DNA of 64,000 nt from Zoroaster sp. YZ-2022 (lineage: Eukaryota > Echinodermata > Asteroidea > Forcipulatida > Zoroasteridae): assembly GCA_029582265.1 (NCBI GenBank), contig CM055820.1, positions 14,497,695 to 14,561,694 of the forward strand. The letters run 5' to 3'. The position numbers were made by a program, and so were the translations under genes. Shown piece by piece: positions 10,598 to 23,350 of this stretch (the stretch's first letter is position 1; every line of letters starts with the position of its first letter). The notes beneath the pieces are model-generated. The model was not told the DNA's origin. It did no database searches and saw nothing but the letters and a program-made list of their open reading frames with translations.

Positions 10598-10813
10598 TAA
10601 TTAGGAAAGTTTTCGGAAGCACCATGTAACAAATCTCTAAAGTAGAGGTGTTGGCTCTGAGAAGAGCCAGTTTTGTTCTCAACGTTTCGGCAAGTATGCT
10701 CTGGCCGTCGTCTATACTTGCCGAAACGTTGAGAACAAAACCGGCTCTTCTCAGAGCCAACACCTCTACTTTAGAGATTTGTTACATGGTGCTTCTGAAA
10801 ACTTTCCTAATTA
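10598..10813. repeat. ~216-bp near-perfect palindrome of Penelope-type termini
   Basis: Left arm 10598-10699 from TAATTAGGAAAGTTTTC through GGTGTTGGCTCTGAGAAGAG to TCAACGTTTCGGCAAGTA; right arm 10717-10813 is its inverse. The middle carries ATGCTCTGGCCGTCGTC, the same core seen at the other Penelope termini (GACGGCCAGAGCATAC...GAAACGTTGAGAAC). Confidence 0.9.
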
Positions 10814-10819
10814 CCATTT

Positions 10820-11670
10820 CCCACCATGCAAAGCCTTAAATCATACATGTATATTAATGTTCATGTTTACAAAAAGTTGCCAACAGCAACTTTGTTTTCC
10901 TTCATGTATTGTGAATGCTTTTTCACACTAGATTCTCATGACTTACATGTATACCCTTTATTAAAATTTAAACTTGTTTAGAGTGACTGTATCATATCAC
11001 AATTCAAAGAAAGTAAGCATACCCAAAGAAACATGGCCAACTTCACTTCAAGAAATATATGCACACATTATCAATGGAGAAGACTTTACAAAGACTGTCA
11101 CTGACAATAATACAGCTTTTGCCTGCCACAGTGATTGCTTGAATGTACTTTAAAGACCGAGATGGACTGATTTCCTTGGGGTATGTTTTCCAGGGTCTGG
11201 GAAAACAGTGATTGCAAGACACTCGGACCAACAAACTTGCTGTTGATAACTTTGAAGGAGACAGTCCTTGGAGCCTACAGCTATCATGCAGATAGAACAA
11301 CGGAATATGAACAAAGAACATGATTTTTCATTATTTTACTTAGGAAGTTGAATACACTTGCAAATATCAGAAAGTACAGGGATATGTATAAGAATTTATT
11401 TGATTCAGTTATTACATATCACCCAAGCGTTGCAAACTTGCTGTTGATGAGTTTGGAGAAGGTTGTCCTTGGAGGCATCAGCTATCATGCTGATAGATGA
11501 TATCTTTTGAGATGTACAAGTTACAACAAGGGAATATGAACAAAGAGCATGATTTTTTTCATTATTTCACAACAAAGTTGAACATACATGTAGTACTCGA
11601 GTTGAATCAGAATAAATATGAGATGTATCAGAATTTATTTGTTCATGACACAGGTTGTACAAGTATCACC
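10820..11670. other. No gene; diverged direct duplication
   Basis: Segments at about 11200-11330 and 11430-11570 share AACTTGCTGTTGATNA, GAAGGNNGTCCTTGGAGNC and AACAANGGAATATGAACAAAGAACATGATTT, indicating an old tandem duplication. No supported gene. Confidence 0.5.
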
Positions 11671-11678
11671 CAAGACTG

Positions 11679-12914
11679 TAGGGCCAATGATTTTCCGCGA
11701 TCGCGGAAAACGGACGGAATTCGCGGAATTTGCTCCTCGAAACGGAAAACGGGATTTGAATCTGAAGGAAATAACTTCTGCAATTTTATTGATAAAAACA
11801 TAATTTTGTAAAATTTATTGGCCCAAAACGAATTGTTGATGATTAATTCAACCAGATGCAACAGATGAGCCACATAACAAATGCGCGTTGGCAAGATTAG
11901 AGCAACAAATCATGTTACGAATCACCGTTAGCGAGCGTGACAGACATGGGGGAGACTCGACATGTAGGCATGCCGCAGCTTTCGGTCAGCGCACGGGTGA
12001 AAATCATCACACTTACGGTACGCTCTAGCAGGTGTCTTTTGCAACATCAGCAGGTTTATTTTTCTCCGTTCAATCATCAACCATTCTTTTATATCTAACT
12101 TTGGCTCTAGTGAAATGTATGTTGTGCTTATTCACTTACATACATGTCCAAAAACCTACCGTAAACTATACTATTTTGACACTAGTTAACGTGAAAAAAA
12201 ATGGCGGACGTAAACTTCGCTTCGACTACAACAATCACGTGTGTGACGTCTGGCGTATACGGTTGTTGCATGTTTCTTATGTGTGTGTGATAGCGGTGGC
12301 GGTGCAGTATTAATGACTGAGGAAGTTAAATACTACGTCTGTAAATAGATCGGCCGTTGATAAAATAGCAATATTTTTTTGGCAATTTTCCCGCGTTCCA
12401 GCCGAACGACTATTTCATTATCGTCTTAGAATTATTTTCTTATCAACAACAAAAACAATATCAAGAGAATAAATGGGTCAATCTCAATCTCTGCAGTACT
12501 CTTATTTAAAAAAAAAAAATTTTAAGTTTTGCCACAAAATCCCACACTTATGACAACTATAATTTACTCAAAGAGGTCAGTTTAGTGCAATGAATATCAT
12601 TTTATACTTTCCTGCATGCCTGACTGAAAAACTTTTATCTTTAATGTCTTTTTCCCGCAAGAGCACAGCAAACAACTGGCAATAAGACACATTTCTAGCA
12701 TAAAACAACTGTGAACCTTTGCTAGTTAATTATTAAACAATGCATTATCCTTTAACATTTACAATTTTATGTACTGTCTGTATACAGGGTGTATGTTTAA
12801 ATGCACTTTTATGTATTGAAAAAATGTGAAACGGAATTTTTCAGCCTGAAACGGAATTTAAGATTTTTGAAAACGGAATTTGCACTTTTCTGAAACGGAA
12901 AATCATTGGCCCTA
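11679..12914. mobile_element. hAT-like element, 1.24 kb
   Basis: 19-bp inverted ends TAGGGCCAATGATTTTCCG at both sides. Flanks CAAGACTG (11671-11678) and CAAGAGGA (12915-12922) could be a decayed 8-bp duplication (5 of 8 match). Subterminal blocks repeat CGGAATT/AACGGAAAA motifs. No transposase recognised; short frames inside have no domains. Confidence 0.75.
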
Positions 12915-12922
12915 CAAGAGGA

Positions 12923-13770
12923 CCGAGCTGCAGTAATTAATATTGGTGCCAAGAGTCTAGAGGGCACTACAGACTTCATGACAGTGCCATAGGAAGATGT
13001 GGGAAGGACAGGAAGGACATATGTGTGTATATACAATACTACATGTAGGTGAAGAAAGTGTGACACACATGGTAAAAAATGAATAACTGTCAGGAATAAT
13101 GCAGACACTTTTATTTCAATGTTTATCCCTCAAGCAAGCTACTTTAAAGGGGTAAAGATAGTTCGTTGTGAGGAAGTCCACTTTTTTAGCATTCAGACTT
13201 ATGTAGTTGCATCTCTAACGTACATGTATGTAACATAGTGTCTTTCAGGTGTATGGTATCACACAAAGGGTAAGTTTCCTTTGACTTTGTATCATGTAGG
13301 TACATGTCTCACTATGAGCAGTCAAGGTACAAACAAGAAAAATATTCTGATGTTTTTTTCAGTTTGAGTTACATGAGTGAGTAAAAAGGACACCGTTACA
13401 TACGTTTACACCACATATTATAAATAACGAAAGTTTTTATCCAGATAGTTTTACAAGAGCAATCTTCTATATTTTAAAGGGAAAGTTTGTTTATGACAAT
13501 CACAATGTTTAATGACTGTTATCCAAATCCAATTTTGATCCAAAAAATGTTGTTAATCCTTTTATTTAACGTTTGTAACAAGGACACCGAACCGGAAAAC
13601 AACAATGAAATTATCTAATCCAAGGCATTTTTTTCATTTTACTATTCAATCTTATTCAGTTCAACTCCATTCAATTCTAAATTAATTCAGCCAATTCAAT
13701 TCTGCCAAGAGCTGCGCTCAAATTTTGAAAGTTTATGTTTGATAATTAACGTTTGTAACATTAAGACACG
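12923..13770. other. No gene recognised
   Basis: AT-rich; TTTAAAGGGGTAAAGATAG near 13144 may be a fragment of a TTAA-type end. No coding evidence. Confidence 0.4.
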
Positions 13771-13779
13771 GTACAATCC

Positions 13780-14555
13780 AGCATTGGCAGTCATCATAGA
13801 GGACAAAGTTTATGATAAATATATTAAATAATATCGTGGCTTTATGTATCAACAAACACCAAAGCCCGATGGCCAAACATCACGATGTAATTTAGCGTCG
13901 TTAATAACGTTAAGGTTAAGCCTCGTTTACGTACGTAACACAGCTTACCCGAATGGACGACAACAATGTCACAACCTTTATCTTCATTGCGCAATCTGAT
14001 TATTATACGGCCTATACAGGAACATTGGTAGTCGTTATCTGTGTGTACATGTACATTCCGCCGGAAACCATCGAAACAAATCCAGACGAGCATAGCGCTG
14101 CACGTGTCTGACGATCGTAACAAAATGGACGCGGAACACTTCAGCATTGGCAGCCTTTCGTACAATAAAAAATCGACTTCAAACAAATTTTACGACATCA
14201 TAGAGGGCAAATTTTATGACAAATAGTGTCTTGGCTTTATGTATCAACAAACACAAAAGCCCGATGGCCAAACATCACGATGTAATTTAGACGATTTTTA
14301 TTTGGGTTTAAGTGTCATCAACGGACGTAACACAGCTTGCCCGAGCGGACGACAACAATGTCACGACCTTTATCTTCGTCCCCAGGACATGCAATCTGAT
14401 TATTATACGGACTACATACAGGAACATTGGTTGTCGTTATCTGTGTGTACGTTCCGCCGGAAACCATCGAAACAAATCCAGACGAGCGGCATGTCTTACA
14501 CGGACACGGAACTAGGACTCGCAAGTGATTTTGCATTTTTTCGTAATTAATTAAA
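13780..14555 (+). repeat. ~393-bp diverged tandem duplication
   Basis: GGCTTTATGTATCAACAAAC then CAAAGCCCGATGGCCAAACA starts at about 13838 and again at about 14231. Both copies end with CTGTGTGTACATGTACATTCCGCC-type sequence followed by GGAAACCATCGAAACAAATC. The copies differ by indels and substitutions; the second has an extra insertion near 14290-14310. The peptide frames seen here come from the duplication and have no domain. Confidence 0.85.
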
Positions 14556-15306
14556 ACGTTAAAAACTCAGTGTTACAAAGTGTTCTCTTGAAACATAATC
14601 TTTTTAATGAAAAATATTACTGTTGATTATAAATTAGTTTCCAGTATTAGTCGATCACGCAAACGTACGTAACATAGAAAGACACCAAGAGTTACGATCG
14701 TAAGTAAGATCTTATTGATATGGTTTGGGAACATAGTTACAAATAATTTTCACTTTAGGGGTCAGTTGAAGAGGGTCATAGCAGGTCATTATATTAAAAC
14801 AAGGACAAGTAAATTTCAGGTAGTAGTGCTCTCAGTTAATGGGATTGATTTTGATCATTTAAAAATGTCACATTTTTGTGTCTTTTTTTCATGCGGATGA
14901 TACAGATAAAACATGAATAAAAATACTTTGAAACATCACAGCCTAAATATATTATTTTATTTATCAGACTGATATGTAAGATAACACAACACAAGAAAAC
15001 TGAGCCATAACGGTCTCCATTATTTTTTTTATTTGTACACAATTTTTATTTTCAAAAATCTCTCCAGTATCAAAAACTAACACATATATAATCGTACAAT
15101 ATGTATTTTATGTAGAGCAGGTGAAGTTTCCACTGGACATCCCTTCTTTCACTAATAACAAATTGTGACACCCATACTGTAAAAAATCCCACCTCATCAT
15201 GTAAATTGTATTTATATTTTTATTACAATGTTACTCCTTGTCAATCACATAAAAATATTCCTAGATGATGAATACCACAGGTATACATCCTTAATGTATT
15301 TATGAT
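14556..15306. other. No gene recognised
   Basis: AT-rich unique sequence with no supported coding region. Confidence 0.4.
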
Positions 15307-15310
15307 TTAA

Positions 15311-15507
15311 AGGGCAGTATCATAACAATTAGAGCAGACTTTCAACGGGGCATGGAATCGGTGTCCTAGTTTAAGATGAACACAGTGACTGAAAATTACT
15401 GGCTCATTTATGCAGCAGCAACAGTAATATGACCTTATCATGTGAGGTATTATTTGCAGTCATTCCGATTTCATGCCCTGTTGATCATGACAATATTTTC
15501 CCTCTAA
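15311..15507. mobile_element. TTAA short element, diverged copy
   Basis: Begins TTAA-AGGGCAGTATCATAACAAT and contains GGGCATGGAATCGGTGTCCTAG, GAAAATTACTGGCTCATTTA and TTGATCATGACAATATTTTC. The right end is degenerate. Confidence 0.8.
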
Positions 15508-16750
15508 TGTACATGTACGTCCAAACATTTGAGTACATGCAATGTTTATTAACGTTCTTTATTATCCATCACCAATGACCAGAGATCTATAAATAAGCAC
15601 ATCCTCACACCAGATGGTGTACCTAAATTGTAGTGTTGTATTTTTTTAAATATTTGTCAGCTGCTACCTAATCTGTATCTGGAAACAAATGAGTTTGATA
15701 TTTCTTTCACTGTTGACTTATATATCACCCATGAGTGACATACTCACATGTGAATAACCAGAAATCTATTATTTACATGAAGTGTGCCAGTCTGCTGTAA
15801 TCCACACCACAACATTGTACTCCAAATGTGCGCATGTACAACAAGCTTGCTCCCCCTGCCCAGTCTACCATGGAGCATCATGGGATAGGCGTTTCCATGC
15901 GAAGCTAATTCCTGGAGAACTAGGTGCAATCTTAAACTAGACACAGCTGAACCATCAGCAGTGGGGAGAATGCACTAAATTCTAAGCTGCGTGCGCGAGA
16001 TAGTTCTCTCACATGCCAGGTACGTCTCCCAGACTGCATTGCTTCTCTTTGAGACCTTACGTGTCAGTTTGTGGAACAAAACATCACAAATGGGTCATGG
16101 ACTAGGTTAGTACACGAGTGGCACACTTCAAACAGACTACTGGAGCAACTCAATCAAATTTTAAATACTTGGGTGTAGAAATTGGCAGATAATTAAGAGT
16201 GACCTTGTTCATGGCATCTTATGAAATAAACTTAATTTTAGTGCTACATTCTTCCTGATGAAACTGAGACAAGTTAGGTCTTAAAGGGAAGGTACAACAG
16301 TGGTGGTTCTTGGTGACATACTTTCATGATAAGGCTCTGGTTTCAAGAATACATCATACATCTAACTAACCAGTGAAATTATTTTCACAGTACATGTAGG
16401 TGTTCCGGTTTTTGAGAAAACACCTAAAACTGTTTCAGGTTTTTTATTCTTTATTCAAAGATGCTGTCCGAAAAATTTTCGTAAAAAAAAACAAAATAAC
16501 AATTCCTGTTTTCTAAAAAAAGAAAAGAAAAGAGATTTCAGATAAAACAGGCCTGGAATTTCATTCTTAAAGGGGCAAGCCCACTTTTCCTGAGTAAAGG
16601 GCACTTTCATTAGAATATCTAGGGCACCAGGACCAGGACCAAGACCAATGAAATAACTTCTCATGATGACTGATAGTGCACAAACTTTATATAAAGATTA
16701 TATTTTGTAAATTTGATTCTATGTAAATGATCAATGTTGTACACTTCCCT
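15508..16750. other. No gene recognised
   Basis: Mostly unique non-coding sequence. TTAAAGGGAAGGTACAACAG near 16283 and TTAAAGGGGCAAGCCCAC near 16568 resemble other TTAA-type termini but no partner end was found. Confidence 0.4.
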
Positions 16751-16754
16751 TTAA

Positions 16755-16968
16755 AAGGGACAATATCATCACGATCAGAGCAAACTTTCGACAGGGCATG
16801 GAATCGATGTCCTAGGTTAAGATTAACACAGTGACTGAAAATTACTGGCTCATTTATGCAGCAGCAATGGTAATATGACCTTATCATGTGGGTATTATGG
16901 CAGTCACTGAGTTCATTTAAAACTAGCATTCTGATTCCATGCCCCGTTGATTGTGACGATACAGTCCC
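16755..16968. mobile_element. TTAA short element, complete copy
   Basis: 214 bp between TTAA 16751-16754 and 16969-16972. Ends AAGGGACAATATCATCACGA and ATTGTGACGATACAGTCCC, interior as in the 5.2-kb copy. Confidence 0.88.
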
Positions 16969-16972
16969 TTAA

Positions 16973-19900
16973 ATTTGTAAATGCCTTGAAGCATTTTATA
17001 GATGTTCACTCACTGTAATTATGGAGGAAACAGATAAAAATGGTATAAATTGGAGCTCTCAAAACTTATCAATATTCTTGAAATACCAATAAAATGGAAG
17101 GTGGTTAAAAAAATTTCAAAAAATACTTTAAAACTTTGAAATATATAAAAATACTGCTAACATTTTGTCAAATAATAGATTTCTTTTCATAACCATGATA
17201 TTAATGTTTCATTTTCTCAATAATTTTTCACTACTGAAGAAGTAAACATCAACGAATTAAGTAGTCTTCATTCGTTTCTTGTAGGAATAGGCCTATGTCC
17301 ATTTTGAGGACAGTAGGGCCTAGGGCCTATTTATTTTATTTTTTTAAATCATTGCAAATGCAAAACATTCATATGTTTTGGTTTCCACAGACAACAGCTC
17401 GTTGACAGCATAGAACAATAAAATCATAGATGTTCATGAAAAAAAATTGAGGTCATCCCTTCATATTTGTATGATCTAGTAAAATCAGTGGCTAAACAAC
17501 TTTTTCCACTTTCACAAGCACTAACTTTCCAGAAAATCATACAATTTCACTATGATTTGTATTTTTGTAACAAGCATGACCTAGATTAGTTCATGCAACA
17601 AGTAATACGCCATAGTTTTGTAATTTTTCCGAGAAATGCTAAGCCAAAGGTAAGTGCATCATTTCACGAGTGCGGCGAATTACGTAGGCTACATGGACGA
17701 TAAATATTACAAATTCAATACAAATTCAAGTCATGATAAAGACACAATGAAATGTAGTGTAAGTTACGTTCATAAGGTTATCCCTATTCAAATTAGGAAA
17801 ATAATTAGCCTATATCCGTTACATTGATTGATGGGTTTTCAGCACATCGAAACATATGTAACGTTAGGTTACACACTAACGTATTGTGCCATTTTGCAGT
17901 TTGTAATTTCATAGGGCAGTGTAACTTAAGCCTGTGGAACGAACGTTAGTTAAAAAAAGAAAGTCATCTTACCTTCGCAAAACCCTTGGAAAAACTGTGG
18001 TTTCACCTAAAGTTGTGTCTCAAAACACCTCCAGCAGCTCGATGTACCCCCCTCCCGCATGCATGAATTACTGTCATCCAAAACGGACGATCCCGAACGC
18101 AGAAGCAAAATATCGGGGGTTTTGATGAGAAATTTGTGGGTAAGGCTGCGGCTCCGCTCAGCGAAGGATCCGATGCAAAAAGCCAAAGATCCACCGGTTG
18201 TATATTTTGTGTACATGTACATTTACTGGCACAAACCTGCATAGATTGGATGCCGAGTCTGATATCCGCCCCATGTACATACCACGTGATATGTCTTCTC
18301 TATCAGCCGAGAGTCGATAGAAGAGAATCTGTGATTGGTCCAATGTCTAACGTTCTATCACCTGGCAACATTGACGTCATAGCGGCAAGGCCCTTTTTTT
18401 CTCACTGATGCAAAACTGATTTGTTTAATTAATTGATTAATTTCTATTTTGCTATATTTAGAGAGCAGACAAATCTAGAATTTGAGCTTTTTAGGAGTTC
18501 ACATTTCTGTATGCACCATATTTTCCCCACATGCTGTCCATCCAGTTAGCTTAATTCAGTTTAAATCATAATTTACTGACTATGAGTTGGCTGCGCTTCT
18601 ACCGACCGACTGCATGGCGATTGAATCCAAGTTTGCATTTGTTTGGGGTTTGGTACCATTTTGGAAAAAAATATTTTACTGATGCCAAAATATACCAAAA
18701 GGTAATATTGACCTTCGTCAATTTACCCTCAAACTAAGTCATTCAATTAGCAACTACAATAATCATCTCTTTTTTATTAAATTTATTTTCTATTTTTGGG
18801 TTATTCATATAAACTCATTAATTGTAGGCCTATATCATTGCATCTGGTATCGATGAACCATATAATAATATAGTATGGTTTGGTTTGGTATGGTTTATTT
18901 GTTAATTCAACATCTAAAAAATTCATTCAATCTAAAACATTCAATTAAAAACAAATTGTAAAGACAGAAAACAGAAGTTGTCGATAAACCCGGATAACAT
19001 TTGTAGGCTTATACTTCCAATGAGGTCATTGAATTGAAAAAACGGAAAAGGACCAATATAACGATAGTTACTGGAATTAAAAAATGACAATCAGATAAAA
19101 TAAAAAACATTTAATTGTTAAAAACAATTCAGACAGGGGTGTTTGGAAAGGTTCCGTGAGCGGCAGGTAAATAATTAACACCATCAAGCTATGGACAAGG
19201 GGGTATAGGCGTGAGAAATATTGAGAAGAGAGGTAGGCGTGACTGAATTTGTTCCAAAGGGGGAGGTGTGAGAAATTTTCCTCCGGAATAATCACACGAG
19301 GCACAAGAACGACAAACCTGCTTCGATAGTTTCATTTTGTGGTTTATTGTCCCTTTAAAGATATGTCCCTTTAAAGATGGTCGGCTCTTAAAGTTGAAAA
19401 AGTTGATAGGATAAAAACGACATTGCACTAGAATATAAAACGACGTCAAAATACAAGTTGAAAAAACTACATTTGTTTTTCTCTTAAAGACCCACTTTGT
19501 GTATACATGTAATATGCATAACATAATACGTCTATGCTTGACATCTCAAACAAAAACGGACGACCAGCTTATTTTGAAAGGTAAGTTTTAATACTCAGGC
19601 CCCGTTTTGCCAAAATCGTGCGCGTTAGGCGCACGTGTATACTTACGTAGGCCCCCGTACTATAGTTACCAAACAATTATATTTCCTAAAACAAGCAATG
19701 TTTTTCAAATACATTTTCCACGCGATTGTGTAAGTGCCATGACAGACATTTTAAATGAATTCGTCATGTGATGTTTGCGCACTTATGCCGTTGGTAATAA
19801 TCACCACTGACGCACTTGGTGTTTGTAAATCTACAGCAGGGCCCTGGCAGATGTGTCCTGCCCGTCTGGGACAGACAATAGGAATGACTCATACGGCGAG

Positions 19901-20340
19901 ATAGCAAACTGCATGATCGCTCCACCACTACAGCAACGGAAACCACTATACTGGCCCGCATGAACAACTTGATCGTTATCACCAGAGAGATTCGCCAATA
20001 TAAAAGGGATGTTTCAGCACAAGAATATACCCCCCCCCCCCTCCCCCGGCTGGAGCAATTAGCTTTTGCTGTCGCACTGAATCTCTTTAAAGAAGGTTCG
20101 AATCCTGCGGGCGCGTAGCCCCCCGGCCCCCATAATAAAAACAAAATCAAATAAACAATCCATTTGCCCGACAGCGAAATATTTGACCCCATTTCTACCA
20201 TTAAAGGGGGCAGTTGTTCTGTGACCTCAATCAAACTATTTTCCGGGGGCTTTTTTTGTAAAGATATTCGCCGTCCCTCCCTCCCAAATTTCTGGCGACG
20301 TGCCGAGAACTTTGCAGTAGGGTACAGGGGTGCGGACCCC
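16973..20340. other. Mostly unique non-coding DNA; possible CpG-rich island
   Basis: No recognised gene. The stretch 17900-18400 is richer in CpG and has short open frames on both strands, one of which would end at a consensus donor (TTGTGGGTAAGG near 18138). That could be a first exon or promoter, but no domain or partner exon is visible. 19345-19380 carries two CCCTTTAAAGAT fragments. A poly-C run lies at about 20030-20045. Confidence 0.3.
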
Positions 20341-20355
20341 CTCCCAACAAAAAAA

Positions 20356-20375
20356 AACTAAATAAATAACGAAAA

Positions 20376-20406
<31 letters not shown>

Positions 20407-20432
20407 ATATATAAATAAATAAATAAATAACA
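20356..20432 (+). repeat. (AAAT)n microsatellite
   Basis: AATAAATAAATAAATAAATA-type run with a few interruptions (CGAA, ATAT). Confidence 0.97.
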
Positions 20433-20433
20433 A

Positions 20434-20930
20434 TCAAATAAGACACTAACCTACTAATTTAGTCAAATTATTGTAGTATCATGTTGTGGGTGTAGAGGTA
20501 ATTGCCTATGCCACTGGATCCATAACTACAGTTTTAAGTCCCATGCAACGTCCATCACAAAATGTTTGCTGTCCCCTCTGAGATCTCACCGTACCTGGCT
20601 GGTGTATGGTGATGGTTTTCGTTCCGCACAATGGCCGGTCATACTTTCACACCAACCTATAACCTATAATGTGAAGAGATATGACGTCATCAACAGCTGG
20701 CAACCACGACTTATACAGCTACCCTGGATCCATCCATTCTGCAACAACAGTCGTGGTGTTAAACTAACACCAGGAGTGTCAACATTAGTATTCCATAGTG
20801 TTCCATATGAACACCACTGGTGTATAATTAATGATTTGAGGCTTTGCACGGTGGAGTATAGATATCGTTTCGGTTTGCGGTAACACCATGTGTTTAGGTA
20901 GAACTTGTAGCTTTGCATGGTGAGGAGGAT
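20434..20930. other. No gene; partial Penelope-like flanks
   Basis: Contains GTAACACCATGTGTTTAGG and GCTTTGCATGGTGAGG next to the Penelope-like element. This resembles the ACCATGTRA/CACCATGCAAAGC tails at 10.8 kb and suggests older fragments of the same superfamily. Nothing coding is supported. Confidence 0.4.
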
Positions 20931-21164
20931 AAGTAAGAGTGATTGCGGTGACACCATGTGAAATGCTCAATTGAGTAGTAATTAGTTCTGAAAAGAACTG
21001 GAGGTACAACTCGACGTTTCGATCAGTATGCTCTGATCGTCCTCAGGAGAATGCCGGACTCTGGAAAATGCTGCTGCTTAAGTACTTCACTTCGTCTTCA
21101 AGCAGACACGCGTTTACCACCACCCGCCAGAAACAGATCCACAAGTTTTCGCAACTCCAACATC

Positions 21165-21450
21165 TGGATACGGGATCCTCTATATCCCTATTCCCCCGCG
21201 CGTTCACTCGGTCCAAGGGATCCCCTATATCCCCACGACCATCCGACTCAAAATCTTGGAGATCTGCTGTATCTCGCTCCAACCGCGTTTCTAGAAGACT
21301 GGATACGAGATCCTCTATATCCCTATTCCCCCGCGCGTTCACTCGGTCCAAGGGATCCCGGGTATCCCCATGACCTTCCGACTCGGAGTCTTGGAGATCT
21401 TCTATATCTCGCTCCAACCGCGCTTCAAGTAAACCTACGGGATCAGCTAT
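21165..21450 (+). repeat. Diverged repeats in the Penelope-like 5' region
   Basis: A block of about 132 bp starting CTGGATACGGGATCCTCTAT is repeated from about 21298. Within both, every ~45 bases, is a shorter motif RGGATCNNCTATATCC (for example 21172, 21218, 21308, 21440). The same motif recurs near the 3' end of the element (about 23357 and 23397). Confidence 0.85.
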
Positions 21451-21485
21451 ATCCCTAAGGCAACCTACACACCTCCGCTCACAGG

Positions 21486-23350
21486 ATGCGTTCCGGAAAC
21501 ACACCGTCGTCAACCTCAGCCAACGCACCCTCACTCCTACCGAAACATCAGTACTGTCACTGGGTATTTGAATTTCGCCCTCACACCCACATCCATCCCA
21601 ACGGAAGAAATCATCCAGTCAGTAGAACCAGTCCTACGACGTCTCAACAAAATGGAAGCTGACGACGTCCGACTACAGATGAGTGATGTGTTGCGTAGAG
21701 CCAAGCCAGCTAAGCCCAACCTCTCCAAGGGAGAGCTTTCTGCTCTACGTGACATCCGACGGGACAGCTCTATCCACATCCTCACCGCAGACAAAGGCAA
21801 CGCTACAGTCATCATGGATCGATCGCAGTATACAGACAAGGTAAGTGACATTCTATTATCTGGTTCATACCGCCCCCTCAAGAAGAACACCATCCCATCC
21901 ATAGAGAAAAGAGTTGCCAGCAAACTCCTAGCCCTCCACCGTGCCGATGCACTCTCCACCCAACTCTACCGACACCTCAGACCCTCCAGCTCATCCTGCC
22001 CCAGGTTCTTTGGCCAGCCGAAGATCCACAAATCCGATGTTCCTCTCCGCCCTATCGTCGCCTCCAGAGGTTCACCCACTTACAATACAGCCCGGCATCT
22101 AGCTAAGATCCTCCGACCCTTGGTGGGTCTCACTCAGCACCACGTGTCCAACTCCAGTCAGTTCGTGGAGATCACCCGAGGCCTCACCCTACAACCCAGC
22201 GAAATCTTGGTTAGTTTTGATGTTGTCTCCCTATTCACCAATGTCCCAACTGAAGAGACATGCCTCCTGGTGAAGGACAGACTAGAACAAGACCTTTCCC
22301 TTGATGATCGCACATCACTCACCCCTGACCAAATTCATGATCTGCTACTAACATGTGTCTCTTCAAGTTGTTTTCAATTTCAGGGCAAGTTCTACGAGCA
22401 GACAGCTGGGACCTCTATGGGATCTCCTCTATCCCCGGTCCTTGCTGATATTTTCATGGAAGAGTTTGACAACTCTTCCCTCAACACCGCCGACCTGCAA
22501 CCAAACCTGTGGCTCCGATATGTTGATGACACCTTTGTGGTTTGGCCACACGGCAGAGACACACTCCAGGATTTCCTACAACATCTCAACCAGCAACATC
22601 CGAGCATCAAGTTCACCATGGAAACAAAAGAAGATGGCAAGATTTCGTTCCTCGATGTCGGCATTTCCAGAAACCATGACGGCACCCCACAACATTTACA
22701 GAAAGCCTACCCACACAGACCGTTACCTGAACCAGCGCTCCTTCCATCACCCCAGCATCAAGTCATCAGTCAACCGTGCCCTCGTTCAACACGCCTACAA
22801 CATCTGTGACAAGGACAGCCTGCCCAAGGAACTACAGCACATCCGAACTACCCTTGAGCGCAACGGTTACAACCCCAGCAAGATCAGCACAGCGAAGCCG
22901 GTTCCAAACCCCGAACACAAGGTAAGTAATCTAACCCTTTCTACTTGTCTCCCCTTTCTAGGTTCGACGTCACACAAACTCCAACGCATCCTCCGACAAG
23001 CGGGCATCCAAGTGTACCACTCAGCCCCCAGCAAACTCCAAGGACTTCTACACACCCACAAGGATCCCAGCAACAGAGAGGGAGTCTACAGGATCCCCTG
23101 TGAGTGCGGCAAGGTGTACATCAGTGAAACAGGACGGAATCTCCCCACCAGACTTAAAGAACACCGAGCACATCAAGTACTCGCACATCAAGGACCACCA
23201 GATAGACTGGCAGGAAGCCCAACTCACCACACCCATCGACACATGGCACCCCAGACGCATCAGAGAGGCCATCGAGATCGTCAAACACGACACTATGCCA
23301 CAGGACATCGGCTTCTACATCAGCGACATTTGGCGACCACTACTACTGAC
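21486..23350 (+). pseudogene. Penelope-like reverse transcriptase with GIY-YIG endonuclease, frameshifted
   Basis: Starts with LSQRTLTPTETSVLSLG before a frameshift at about 21560. The long frame 21568-22809 then holds ADKGNATVIMDRSQY, FFGQPKIHKSDVPLRPIVAS, SFDVVSLFTNVPTEE (first catalytic Asp), GTSMGSPLSPVLADIFMEE and LRYVDDTFVVW (catalytic YVDD at about 22519-22530). Near 22690 the reading moves to another frame (NIYRKPTHTDRYLNQRSFHH), which runs through SHKLQRILRQAGIQVYHSAP to the GIY-YIG-type GVYRIPCECGKVYISETGR at about 23081-23137. A third shift leads to DTMPQDIGFYISDIWRPLL. The enzyme copies element RNA and inserts it at a nick; this copy cannot make it intact. Identity is clear; frames may also reflect assembly errors. 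Confidence 0.93.

Noticed and set aside
19764..20234. 156-residue minus-strand ORF
   Set aside because: No domain, low-complexity poly-G translation in the middle, and no splice or conservation support.
21043..21534. 163-residue minus-strand ORF with RLERDIEDLQD repeats
   Set aside because: Shadow of the repeated 5' region of the Penelope-like element on the opposite strand.
22922..22961. Apparent 40-base intron (GTAAGT...TTCTAG) in the Penelope-like ORF
   Set aside because: Reading through keeps the conserved frame (CLPFLGSTSHKLQRILRQAG), whereas splicing moves into a frame with no family similarity.
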